Below are positions 53,248-61,298 of a DNA stretch of 64,000 nucleotides, piece by piece. Source of the DNA: Marinomonas algicola. Lineage in GTDB: Bacteria; Pseudomonadota; Gammaproteobacteria; Pseudomonadales; Marinomonadaceae. Under the pieces are notes generated by a model. It did not search any database and was not told where the DNA came from. It saw only the letters and a program-made list of their open reading frames with translations. The stretch lies in contig NZ_CP061941.1 of the NCBI RefSeq assembly GCF_014805825.1, positions 372,001-436,000 on the forward strand, read 5' to 3'. A program made the translations under genes and the position numbers. The first letter of the stretch is position 1, and each line of letters begins with the position of its first letter.

Positions 53248-54429
53248 TTATCTCTGGTAGTGTATTTTGGCTTTTGTGACTTTTTCCAAATAATATCGAG
53301 ATTCCGATCGAGGGTGCTCGTACCTGAGTTTTTTGTAAACATGGCTGGTGGATGTTTGGTTGATCTTCTCCATGGCCCGCGTTCTATTCGTATCAAACGT
53401 TTTTAAGACATTGCCAGTGCCACCGTTGTAAGCCGAAATCATTGAATATTCTTGGCTTAATTTATTGGTCACTTTAACTAGGTATCGAGTTTGTAGTATA
53501 TAAAGGTAAGCACTGCCTATGTCGATGTTGTTCTCAGGTGAGAAAAGCACTTCTTTTGTTGGCTGCCCCGATTTCTTCTTAACGAGATTGTAAACATCTT
53601 TACCCGCCGTAGCCGGCACCACCTGCATCAATCCATAAGCGTTTGCAGGGCTGACAGCATAGGGGTTAAAAGCACTTTCTGTTTCGATGATGCCATAGAT
53701 CAGCGCCGGCGATAAGTTGTAACGGTTGGCCGCCGCGAGCACATAATGGCTGTATTTTTCTTGGCGAAGGTGTTGATGTTGCTCGACCAGTTTAAATTCA
53801 ACAGCATAAATGGTGGTGTTATTTGACTTGGATTTGGAAAGCTTGTTTGTAACAAGGTAATCTGAATAGCGTTGTGCTCGCCAACCATATCGGACGATTT
53901 TTCCATCATGATCCATGACTTGGGGATACAAAAAAGGGACACCATCTGTATCAGGCTCGGCACTGGAGAAAATATCTGTTTTGGTTGGGTCAGACGTGGT
54001 TAATAGCGTTGTTGTGACCGCTTTTTTTAAGGTATCAAGAGGAGAGTCTATATTAATGGTTTCAACTCGAACCACTCCTCGATCAAAATCAACGACGGTT
54101 CTCGCTTGATAATCATTGGTGTATTTTACGTATTTTTTCTTTTCAGGGAGCTCACTGTTACCTTTCCCCCATATTTTATTTACGGTTTGGTCCAGTTCTT
54201 CAAATAAGACTCTAACGACTCGAATGTCTTCTTTAATTAAATCTCGGCTTGTTTTTGCTTGCCGAGCAATGGCTTCTATATCGTTAATGTCTTGAATGTT
54301 TTTTATTTGCTCAGATAACTTTTCAACAGATGAAACCGATTTACAGCCACTTAATAAAAGTAATAAAAAACCAATTGATAAAAAGTGAGGTTTGCTAATA
54401 ATATTCTTTATCATCAAATAGTTATTCAT
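53248..54429 (-). CDS. mltC: Membrane-bound lytic murein transglycosylase C
   Basis: A 393-residue outer-membrane lipoprotein. The lipobox LLSGC gives Cys29. An N-terminal DUF3393 domain is followed by an SLT lysozyme-like domain with catalytic Glu in IIETESAFNPYAVSPANAYGLMQ and the later SAYNGGTGNV. MltC cleaves peptidoglycan with formation of 1,6-anhydromuropeptides. Length and domain order match E. coli MltC. The start is uncertain by a few residues (ATG 54429 or 54414). No strong Shine-Dalgarno. Confidence 0.92.
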   Translation of the reverse strand: MNNYLMIKNIISKPHFLSIGFLLLLLSGCKSVSSVEKLSEQIKNIQDINDIEAIARQAKTSRDLIKEDIRVVRVLFEELDQTVNKIWGKGNSELPEKKKYVKYTNDYQARTVVDFDRGVVRVETINIDSPLDTLKKAVTTTLLTTSDPTKTDIFSSAEPDTDGVPFLYPQVMDHDGKIVRYGWRAQRYSDYLVTNKLSKSKSNNTTIYAVEFKLVEQHQHLRQEKYSHYVLAAANRYNLSPALIYGIIETESAFNPYAVSPANAYGLMQVVPATAGKDVYNLVKKKSGQPTKEVLFSPENNIDIGSAYLYILQTRYLVKVTNKLSQEYSMISAYNGGTGNVLKTFDTNRTRAMEKINQTSTSHVYKKLRYEHPRSESRYYLEKVTKAKIHYQR

Positions 54430-54516
54430 ATTAAATAAATGGCACCTTGATCTCTTTTTATTAGTCTAAAGCGTATCTATTGGAAGACTTAAAACGTTTG
54501 ATTAATTTATCCTACC

Positions 54517-55407
54517 TTATTTTATTCTTTTTCTAAATCGTTCGGTTAAATCGAACATATCTTCGAGTTCTCGCATGCGTTTTGAGGTCTGTGACCAGAG
54601 TCTTTCCTCAAGGGCGACGATCATTGATTCTGCAAAAAATAGTGTCACCACACCAGAATCCCATCCCGATTTGCCTTCTATACGGATGGGTAAAGTGTGT
54701 TCAGAGAAGTCAGCCACAGGAGAAAGCCATTGATCAGTAAAGAGAATTATTTTGGCCCCACGCGCTTTTAGTAAACGACCAGCTGTAATTAAATCCTGTT
54801 CGTAACGACGGACATCAAACATAATAACGACATCATTTTCTTTTATTTTTAATAGGTGGTGAGGCCATAAAGAAGCGGTTTCAGGGAAAAGGTGAACGTC
54901 GTCGCGTATAACATTGAGATGGGTATTCAAATAGCGTGCAAAAGCACTGGTTATACGGCCTCCGAGAAGATGGAGTGCGTGTTTTTGGTTGGCTAATAAG
55001 TCGATAATCGCATCAAATTGCTCATGATTTATTTGATTTAGGCTGTGGCGTAAGTTTGTCGTAACGGTATCGGCAACCCTATTTAATACATGTTCTTTTG
55101 GTGCATCGGCGGCCCATCTATCATGCTTCGCAATAGGATCAGACAAGGTTTGTTGCAGCTCTTCTTTCAGCTCTTTTTGGAAGGTCATAAAACTGGAAAA
55201 ACCGATTCGTTTCAATGTTCTCATGACGGTGGGAGTAGAAACGCCACAATTTTCAGATAACTCAGTGATGGAGACCAAACCAGACATTGGGTAGTTTGTG
55301 AGTAAATAAGTAACGAGTTTTAGTTCCGCCGGGCTAAAGAGATTGAGTTGTGAGCGAAACAGTTCCGCAATCGTGTGGCTATCTGTGTGTATTGGCGTGT
55401 CACTCAT
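54517..55407 (-). CDS. RpiR/MurR-family transcriptional regulator
   Basis: 296 residues. The N-terminal HTH_6 domain (about 15-90; LTYLLTNYPMSGLVSITELSENCGVSTPTVMRTLKRIGF) is followed by a SIS domain (about 120-265) that in this family binds phosphorylated sugars or related effectors. It is divergent from the dctPQM catabolic operon and is its obvious local regulator. GAGTAC precedes the ATG. The effector is unknown; a phosphosugar would be odd for this gene set, so the SIS domain may have another ligand. Confidence 0.9.
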   Translation of the reverse strand: MSDTPIHTDSHTIAELFRSQLNLFSPAELKLVTYLLTNYPMSGLVSITELSENCGVSTPTVMRTLKRIGFSSFMTFQKELKEELQQTLSDPIAKHDRWAADAPKEHVLNRVADTVTTNLRHSLNQINHEQFDAIIDLLANQKHALHLLGGRITSAFARYLNTHLNVIRDDVHLFPETASLWPHHLLKIKENDVVIMFDVRRYEQDLITAGRLLKARGAKIILFTDQWLSPVADFSEHTLPIRIEGKSGWDSGVVTLFFAESMIVALEERLWSQTSKRMRELEDMFDLTERFRKRIK

Positions 55408-55593
55408 AAAATGTACTCTTTTTTTTCAGTATCACGTGTCTTTGCTTTGGTTGCAAATAAGCGCATGAGTTATTTGAGCGCCGCACTATAAACCTATAAA
55501 TAGGTTCTATACAGCTATTTTTCCTGAATTTTTAGGCTTACTTAATTCTCGATTGAGTAAAGTATATATGAAAATTAAATTTATGTTAAAAAA

Positions 55594-55621
55594 TTGACAC
55601 TCAAAAAAAATAATGTATAAA
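55594..55621 (+). promoter_or_regulatory. Sigma-70 promoter of the dctPQM catabolic operon
   Basis: A perfect -35 TTGACA at 55594-55599, a 16-base spacer and -10 TATAAA at 55616-55621. Transcription would start near 55628, leaving a 5' leader of about 250 bases before dctP. Confidence 0.65.
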
Positions 55622-55677
55622 TATTTACGCAAGGTGTTTTTTTAGGTTTTGTTTCCGTTGAGTTAGTCTGTGATTGT

Positions 55678-55701
55678 TAAACGAAAAAGTAAACGAAAAA
55701 G
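55678..55701 (+). repeat. Tandem 12-base repeat in the dctP leader
   Basis: Two exact head-to-tail copies of TAAACGAAAAAG. Located between promoter and gene in an RpiR-controlled region, they may be regulator sites or part of a structured leader. Confidence 0.6.
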
Positions 55702-55876
55702 CGGTGAAAATCTGAAAAGTTTCTAGAAGTTCGTAATACAGAGAGTCTTTTGTAAAAAGGGTTTATATACCTCATTGGTATAAGCTCTGTTTTGACAAAC
55801 AATATTGAGTGCTCAGTGTTGGTATGGCGAAATGGCCGAAGACTAAAATCATTGTGAGTTATGGAGAGGACAGAAA

Positions 55877-56923
55877 ATGAATAAGAACAAACGCGATTTT
55901 ATTAAAAAAGCCGTCGTAGGTGGTGCTGCCGCTGCTACGTTAGGCGCGTCTAATGCTCAGGCTAAAGCAGCCCCAATTAAATGGCGTTTGCAAACTTATG
56001 CGGGTGCCGCATTAGGTGAACACGTTATTAAACCAGCCGTTGAAGCATTTAACAAAGCGGCTAATGGCGAAATGGAAATTGAGCTGTACTACGCTGATCA
56101 GCTAGTCCCTACGCCAGAGTTATTCCGTGCTTTGCAAAATGGTACGATTGACGCGGTACAAAGTGATGATGACTCAATGGGGGCGCCAGTCGATATATCT
56201 GTTTTTGGTGGATACTTCCCATTTGCGACCCGTTACAGCCTTGATGTCCCCGTATTATTTGAACAATACGGTTTAAAAGAGATCTGGGAAGAAGCCTACG
56301 ATGAAGTCGGTGTGAAGTGGTTAAGTGCTGGAGCATGGGATCCATGTCATTTCGCAACAAAAGACCCGATCAATAGCTTAGCGGATTTAAAAGGTAAACG
56401 AATATTTACTTTCCCAACAGCTGGCCGTTTCTTAAATCGTTTTGGTGTTATTCCAGTCACTTTGCCTTGGGAAGACATTGAAGTGGCATTACAAACAGGT
56501 GAACTGGATGGTATTGCCTGGTCAGGTATTACCGAAGATTACACCGTTGGTTGGGCCGATGCGACCAATTACTTCTTAACCAATAATATCTCAGGTGCAT
56601 GGAGTGGTTCTTTCTTTGCTAACAATGATTCTTGGAATGCTTTACCAGAGCATCTAAAAGAGTTATGGAGGCTTTGTATGGACAGTTCACATTACTATCG
56701 TCAACATTGGTATTGGGGTGGTGAAGCGAAGTTACGTACAGAAGGAACTAAGATGAAGTTGACTTCTATTTCGGATGAAGAGTGGGCCACAGTGGAAGCG
56801 GAAGCACATAAATTCTGGGATGAAATTGCTGAAACCAGCGACCGTACTAAAAAGGTTGTAGATATCTTTAAGAAATACAATGACACCATGTCGAAAGCCG
56901 GTAGACCATATCGCTACAGTTAA
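55877..56923 (+). CDS. TRAP transporter solute-binding protein (DctP type), second system
   Basis: 348 residues. The N-terminus NKRDFIKKAVVGGAAAATLGASNAQAKA is a twin-arginine-like signal with KR in place of RR and an alanine-rich core. The mature DctP domain shows KWRLQTYAGAALGEHVIKPAVEAFN, LADLKGKRIFTFPTAGRFLNRFG and VALQTGELDGIAWSG. GGAGAGGA precedes the ATG, a strong site fitting high expression. It is unlike the first DctP of this window, so another ligand is expected. A 17-bp hairpin follows. Confidence 0.92.
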   Translation: MNKNKRDFIKKAVVGGAAAATLGASNAQAKAAPIKWRLQTYAGAALGEHVIKPAVEAFNKAANGEMEIELYYADQLVPTPELFRALQNGTIDAVQSDDDSMGAPVDISVFGGYFPFATRYSLDVPVLFEQYGLKEIWEEAYDEVGVKWLSAGAWDPCHFATKDPINSLADLKGKRIFTFPTAGRFLNRFGVIPVTLPWEDIEVALQTGELDGIAWSGITEDYTVGWADATNYFLTNNISGAWSGSFFANNDSWNALPEHLKELWRLCMDSSHYYRQHWYWGGEAKLRTEGTKMKLTSISDEEWATVEAEAHKFWDEIAETSDRTKKVVDIFKKYNDTMSKAGRPYRYS

Positions 56924-56933
56924 TTTGTGATGC

Positions 56934-56975
56934 TTAGGTTGGCCTTTGTTCTTTGTTCAACAAAGGCCAACCTAA
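56934..56975 (+). promoter_or_regulatory. Intercistronic hairpin between dctP and dctQ
   Basis: A perfect 17-bp stem (TTAGGTTGGCCTTTGTT with its complement) around an 8-base loop begins 10 bases after dctP. No T-tract follows. Very stable, it likely protects the dctP message end or attenuates the distal genes. Confidence 0.85.
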
Positions 56976-57059
56976 TAGGCGCAAATGCCTTCTAAAAATA
57001 TAATGACGTTCTCGATAGGGAACGCCTCCGTGTAAAATCTCTGTTCTTGGTACGTTATT

Positions 57060-57599
57060 ATGTATAACGCAATTCAAACTTACATACGATTTGTTTATAA
57101 ATTCAATCGTGGTGTGGGTGTTTTAGCTATGTATTTAGTGCTTGTGATGATGGGCATTTTGCTTTTTTCATCCATATCCAAAGGTGTGGGCACTCCACAA
57201 ATTTGGGTTATTGAAATGGCGCAATTTACGATGGCGGCCTACTACCTCTTAGGTGGTGGCTATTCTATGCAAATGGATGCGCATGTTCGCATGGATGTGT
57301 TTTATGGTAATTGGTCTGCGAAAAGGCAGGCGATTACAGACGCTTTCACCGTTCTTTGTCTGCTCACTTATTTAGTGATGTTATTTTATGGCGCCCTGTC
57401 GAGTACGTCTTACGCGATCGAGTACGGACAGCGCAACTATTCCTCTTGGAGACCGCCTTTGGCGCCAATAAAAACGCTTATGAGCCTAGGCATCTTTTTA
57501 ATGTTACTGCAAGTTCTCGCCACTTTTGCGCAAAATGTGGCCGAAGCAATGGGCAAACCATTTGATGTGAAACGTCATCCAGAGGATCTCTCAATATGA
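57060..57599 (+). CDS. TRAP transporter small permease (DctQ type), second system
   Basis: A 179-residue protein with four membrane segments. PQIWVIEMAQFTMAAYYLLGGGYSMQMDAHVRMDVFY is the characteristic middle region. No strong Shine-Dalgarno precedes ATG 57060, in contrast to dctP. It overlaps dctM by 4 bases (ATGA), so the permease genes are coupled. Confidence 0.91.
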   Translation: MYNAIQTYIRFVYKFNRGVGVLAMYLVLVMMGILLFSSISKGVGTPQIWVIEMAQFTMAAYYLLGGGYSMQMDAHVRMDVFYGNWSAKRQAITDAFTVLCLLTYLVMLFYGALSSTSYAIEYGQRNYSSWRPPLAPIKTLMSLGIFLMLLQVLATFAQNVAEAMGKPFDVKRHPEDLSI

Positions 57600-58921
57600 G
57601 TTATGAAATGATCGCAATATTGATGTTTTCTTCATTGATGTTGATGTTGCTTACCGGACAACGCGTTTTTGGTGCCGTTGGGTTTGTGGCGGTTGTAGCC
57701 TCATTGGCTTTATGGGGCGATGGTGGCTCTGAAATGGCGTTTAATGCCAGTATGAAGCTCATGAATTGGTATCCGCTGCTTACTTTACCGTTATTTGTCT
57801 TCATGGGATACATGTTGTCTGAATCGGGAATTGCCAGTGATCTTTATCGCATGTTGCATGTTTGGATGGGGTCGCTGAAAGGGGGGCTGGGTATCGGTAC
57901 CATAGTGTTAATGGTCGCCATATCCGCGATGAATGGTTTAAGTGTCGCCGGAATGGCCATTGGTACCAGTATTGCGCTGCCTGAAATGCTTAAACGTGGC
58001 TATGATAAACGTATGGTGACGGGAGTGATACAGGCCGGTAGCTCTCTAGGCATTCTGGTTCCGCCGAGTATTGTATTGGTGCTATATGGCATGATAGCAC
58101 GCCAACCCGTCAGTCAATTATGGTTAGCCGGTGCGATCCCTGGTTTGATTTTAGCCGTAATGTTTATTGCTTACATTGTTATCCGTTGTCGTTTACAGCC
58201 GGAGTTAGGACCTCCTTTACCGCAAGCTGAGAGAGATCAAATAACAAAGAAAGAAAAGTACATGTTACTGGGGGCAGGCGTCCTACCTTTAGTCGTGATT
58301 TTCTCTGTTATTGGCTTGTTCTTAATGGGCTACACCAGTTTGGTAGAGTGTTCAGCCGTGGGTGCGGCGGTGGCTATGTTGGCGGCACTGGTGAAAGGTC
58401 GCTTGAGCTTTCGCTTGATTCATACAACCTTAAGAAAGACGCTGGGTATCAGCTGCATGTTCATGTGGATCATTATGGCGGCCTTGTGTTTTGGGGCGGT
58501 GTTTGATGGTTTGGGTGCGGTAAAAGCGATCGAGGCGTTATTTCTAGATCAATGGGGCTTGAGCCCTTGGCAGGTACTCATAATGATGCAGGTGTCTTAT
58601 ATCATTATGGGGATGTTTCTTGATGATACGGCCATGTTAGTGATTGTAGCGCCTTTGTATATCCCATTAATTATTGCGCTGGAATTTAATCCAATTTGGT
58701 ACGGTGTACTGTACACAGTGACCTGTCAAATTGCTTATATGACACCACCATTCGGTTATAACTTATTCTTGATGCGTGCAATGGCACCAAAAGAAGTCAG
58801 TTTGATTGATATTTACAAATCCATCACTCCGTTTGTCATTATTATGGTGTTTGCCTTAATCCTATTCACGGTTTTCCCTCAAATTACGTTGTGGTTACCT
58901 GAGCTGGTATTTGGTCAATAA
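57596..58921 (+). CDS. TRAP transporter large permease (DctM type), second system
   Basis: A 441-residue protein with about twelve membrane segments. MNGLSVAGMAIGTSIALPEMLKRGYDKRMVTG and SSLGILVPPSIVLVLYGMIARQ are the family loops; IMGMFLDDTAMLVIVAPLYIP and AYMTPPFGYNLFLMRA follow. It is the secondary transporter core for the dctP2 ligand. Coupled to dctQ; 68 bases before the N-formylglutamate amidohydrolase-like gene. Confidence 0.94.
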   Translation: MSYEMIAILMFSSLMLMLLTGQRVFGAVGFVAVVASLALWGDGGSEMAFNASMKLMNWYPLLTLPLFVFMGYMLSESGIASDLYRMLHVWMGSLKGGLGIGTIVLMVAISAMNGLSVAGMAIGTSIALPEMLKRGYDKRMVTGVIQAGSSLGILVPPSIVLVLYGMIARQPVSQLWLAGAIPGLILAVMFIAYIVIRCRLQPELGPPLPQAERDQITKKEKYMLLGAGVLPLVVIFSVIGLFLMGYTSLVECSAVGAAVAMLAALVKGRLSFRLIHTTLRKTLGISCMFMWIIMAALCFGAVFDGLGAVKAIEALFLDQWGLSPWQVLIMMQVSYIIMGMFLDDTAMLVIVAPLYIPLIIALEFNPIWYGVLYTVTCQIAYMTPPFGYNLFLMRAMAPKEVSLIDIYKSITPFVIIMVFALILFTVFPQITLWLPELVFGQ

Positions 58922-58989
58922 GTCATTCTGAAACAACGAAATACAGACGAGAGAGTCATGTTGAAATTATTTAAAAAGGGAGAATCTTT

Positions 58990-59739
58990 GTGGTGATGTA
59001 CGGATTAGAAGAATCGCCGACTGAATTGGTCAACCCGGCAGGGAAATCAGATATTTTACTGATCTGTGAACATGCCAGTCATTTTATCCCTGAAAGTTTT
59101 CATAACTTAGGGTTAACAGATGCTGAGTGCTTGAGCCATATTGGTTGGGACATTGGTGCGGCGGATATGGCGCGAGTATTGAGCCAGCAGTTGGATGCGA
59201 GTTTGGTTCTGCAGCGTTATTCAAGGTTACTGTATGACTGCAACAGGCCGCCGAGTGAGATGAGTGCTATCCCGCCGTTGAGTGAAGTGACCGCCATTCC
59301 TGGTAACAGTGAGTTGACAGATGAACAGAGGCATTATCGAGTTGAACGTATTTATCAGCCTTTTCACTCAGAAATAGAGGCGCAAATCAAAGCGCGTACA
59401 GAAGCGGGTAGACGCACTGTAGTGGTCACGATTCATAGTTTTACGCCGACCTACAAAGGTGAATTACGTACCGTTGAGTTAGGTGTGATTTGCGATAATG
59501 ACAATGCATTTGCGAATACGTTTTATCAAATTGCTCAGCAAGTAAGTGATCATGATATCCGTATGAATGAGCCATATGGCCCGTCTGATCCGGTGCTGCA
59601 CACGGTGACTCGACATGGAACGGATCACCAAATAGCGAATGTGATGCTAGAAGTGCGCAATGACTTAATTGAACAGGCTGTAGGGCAGCACGAATGGGCG
59701 AACCTTATTGGCAAAGTATTAAATCAAGTAAATACTTAA
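58990..59739 (+). CDS. N-formylglutamate amidohydrolase-like protein
   Basis: 249 residues of the FGase family (PF05013). Family segments: LLICEHASHFIPESFHNLGL, HIGWDIGAADMARVLS, YSRLLYDCNRPPSE, VVTIHSFTPTYKGE and MLEVRNDLI. In HutG-type enzymes these His, Asp and Glu residues act with metal on N-formylglutamate. Here hutH, hutU and hutI are absent, so another N-acyl or gamma-glutamyl amide may be the substrate. Start codons GTG 58990, GTG 58993 and ATG 58996 are all possible; GTG 58990 has the best spacing from AGGGAGA. Confidence 0.83.
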   Translation: MVMYGLEESPTELVNPAGKSDILLICEHASHFIPESFHNLGLTDAECLSHIGWDIGAADMARVLSQQLDASLVLQRYSRLLYDCNRPPSEMSAIPPLSEVTAIPGNSELTDEQRHYRVERIYQPFHSEIEAQIKARTEAGRRTVVVTIHSFTPTYKGELRTVELGVICDNDNAFANTFYQIAQQVSDHDIRMNEPYGPSDPVLHTVTRHGTDHQIANVMLEVRNDLIEQAVGQHEWANLIGKVLNQVNT

Positions 59740-59799
59740 GCAAGTACATTAACATTGAACCATGACATTAATAAAAATTAGAGACAAAGGGGAAAACTG

Positions 59800-61164
59800 A
59801 TGAGCGGAATGTTAACGCTGGAACAATTAAAAGAAGAGTTTGCGGCTGGCAGCCTTGATACCGTATTGGCTTGTCAAATTGATATGCAAGGCCGCTTAAT
59901 GGGAAAGCGTTTTCATATCGATTACTTTATCAATAATGCTGTCAATGAAACGCATTCTTGTAATTACTTATTGGCCACAGATTTAGAAATGGAAACCGTG
60001 TCAGGTTATAAGTCAACCAGCTGGGAAGCCGGTTACGGTGATTATGTAATGAAGCCGGATTTGACGACATTACGCAGAGTGCCTTGGTTAGATGGAACGG
60101 CGTTGGTTTTGTGTGATGTTTTAGATCATCACTATAATCCTGTTCCGCATTCACCTCGAGCGATTCTTCGTAAGCAAATTGCTCGCCTAGATGCGATGGG
60201 AATGATTCCAATGATGGCGACAGAGCTCGAATTCTTTATGTTTGACCAAAGCTATGCCGATGCTTGTGCGGCGGGTTACAAAGACATGACGCCTGCCAGT
60301 TCTTATAATGAAGATTATCATATTTTTCAAACCACTAAAGAAGAAGGGGTTATTCGAGCGATACGCAACGGCGTTTACGGTGCTGGCATTGCGGTGGAGT
60401 GTTCTAAAGGTGAGGCGAGTGCTGGACAAGAAGAGCTAAACATTAAGTATGATAAAGCGCTGACAACGGCCGATCACCACTCCATCGCTAAACACGCATG
60501 CAAAGAGATTGCATGGCAGAATGGTAAGGCCATCACCTTTATGGCGAAGTGGGATAAAGACGCGACTGGCAGCTCCTCTCATGTGCATCAATCGTTATGG
60601 AGTAAAGACGGTACGCCACTTTTCCTAGACGAAACACAGCCTCATGGTATGTCTGAACTTATGCGTCATTATTTAGCGGGTTTACTGGCTCATGCTGATG
60701 ATGTGACCTGTCTACTTGCTCCTTACATCAATTCATATAAACGTTTCCAAGAAGGCACATTTGCACCGACTAAAGCGGTGTGGAGTTTAGATAATCGTAC
60801 GGCTGGTTTCCGTTTATGCGGCGCCGGAACGAAAGGCATCCGTATAGAGTGTCGTATTGGTGGTTCTGATCTTAATCCATACCTTGCTTTAGCTGGACAA
60901 TTGGCAGCAGGTCTTGCTGGCATCGAGAAAAAAATGCCACTGGAAGACGAATTTGTTGGTGACGCCTATGCTGGTGAAAATGCACATCGAGTACCAAATA
61001 CGTTACGCGCGGCAGTTGAAAAAATGAATGATTCAAGTATGTTGCGAGAAGCCTTTGGCGATGACGTAGTGGACCATTATGTCCGTGCCGCCCGCTGGGA
61101 GCAGCAAGCGTATGATCAGCAAGTAACAGACTGGGAAGTCGCTCGAGGTTTTGAGCGCTGTTAA
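59800..61164 (+). CDS. Glutamine synthetase-like ligase (gamma-glutamylamide synthetase type)
   Basis: 454 residues with the GS catalytic core: MATELEFFMFD, GQEELNIKYD, SSSHVHQSLWS, INSYKRFQEGTFAPTKAVWSLDNR and IECRIGGSDLNPYLALAGQL. The N-terminal beta-grasp region is divergent, and the adenylylation Tyr loop of GlnA is missing. Such proteins (PuuA, PauA, IpuC, GlnA4 types) gamma-glutamylate amines rather than ammonia. It stands in a cluster with aldehyde and alcohol oxidising enzymes, which supports this reading. AAGGGGA precedes ATG 59800. Confidence 0.85.
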   Translation: MSGMLTLEQLKEEFAAGSLDTVLACQIDMQGRLMGKRFHIDYFINNAVNETHSCNYLLATDLEMETVSGYKSTSWEAGYGDYVMKPDLTTLRRVPWLDGTALVLCDVLDHHYNPVPHSPRAILRKQIARLDAMGMIPMMATELEFFMFDQSYADACAAGYKDMTPASSYNEDYHIFQTTKEEGVIRAIRNGVYGAGIAVECSKGEASAGQEELNIKYDKALTTADHHSIAKHACKEIAWQNGKAITFMAKWDKDATGSSSHVHQSLWSKDGTPLFLDETQPHGMSELMRHYLAGLLAHADDVTCLLAPYINSYKRFQEGTFAPTKAVWSLDNRTAGFRLCGAGTKGIRIECRIGGSDLNPYLALAGQLAAGLAGIEKKMPLEDEFVGDAYAGENAHRVPNTLRAAVEKMNDSSMLREAFGDDVVDHYVRAARWEQQAYDQQVTDWEVARGFERC

Positions 61165-61185
61165 TTAGACGAATGGTCGTTTTTT

Positions 61186-61220
61186 ATGAGGCTTCAGGGT
61201 TCTGTGTTCTGAAGCCTCAT
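61186..61220 (+). promoter_or_regulatory. Hairpin between the GS-like gene and the aldehyde dehydrogenase gene
   Basis: A 12-bp perfect stem (ATGAGGCTTCAG with CTGAAGCCTCAT) and 11-base loop, 21 bases after the GS-like stop. The T-run lies before, not after, the stem, so plus-strand termination is doubtful. Confidence 0.65.
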
Positions 61221-61298
61221 CTGTTTACTGCTTCATTTGATAGAGCAGAAACAGTACGACGGTTTGAATTCAATATATTTTAAGTTTTAGGTAAAAAA

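Larger units (their letters stand above)
55408..55876. other. 469-base divergent regulatory region with long leader
   Basis: No ORF is supported. It is very AT-rich near 55550-55630. It contains a good sigma-70 promoter (separate entry), a tandem 12-base repeat TAAACGAAAAAG at 55678-55701, and close behind it TTTCTAGAA. The tandem repeat is placed about 50 bases after the predicted transcription start, a good place for an RpiR repressor. Confidence 0.5.
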
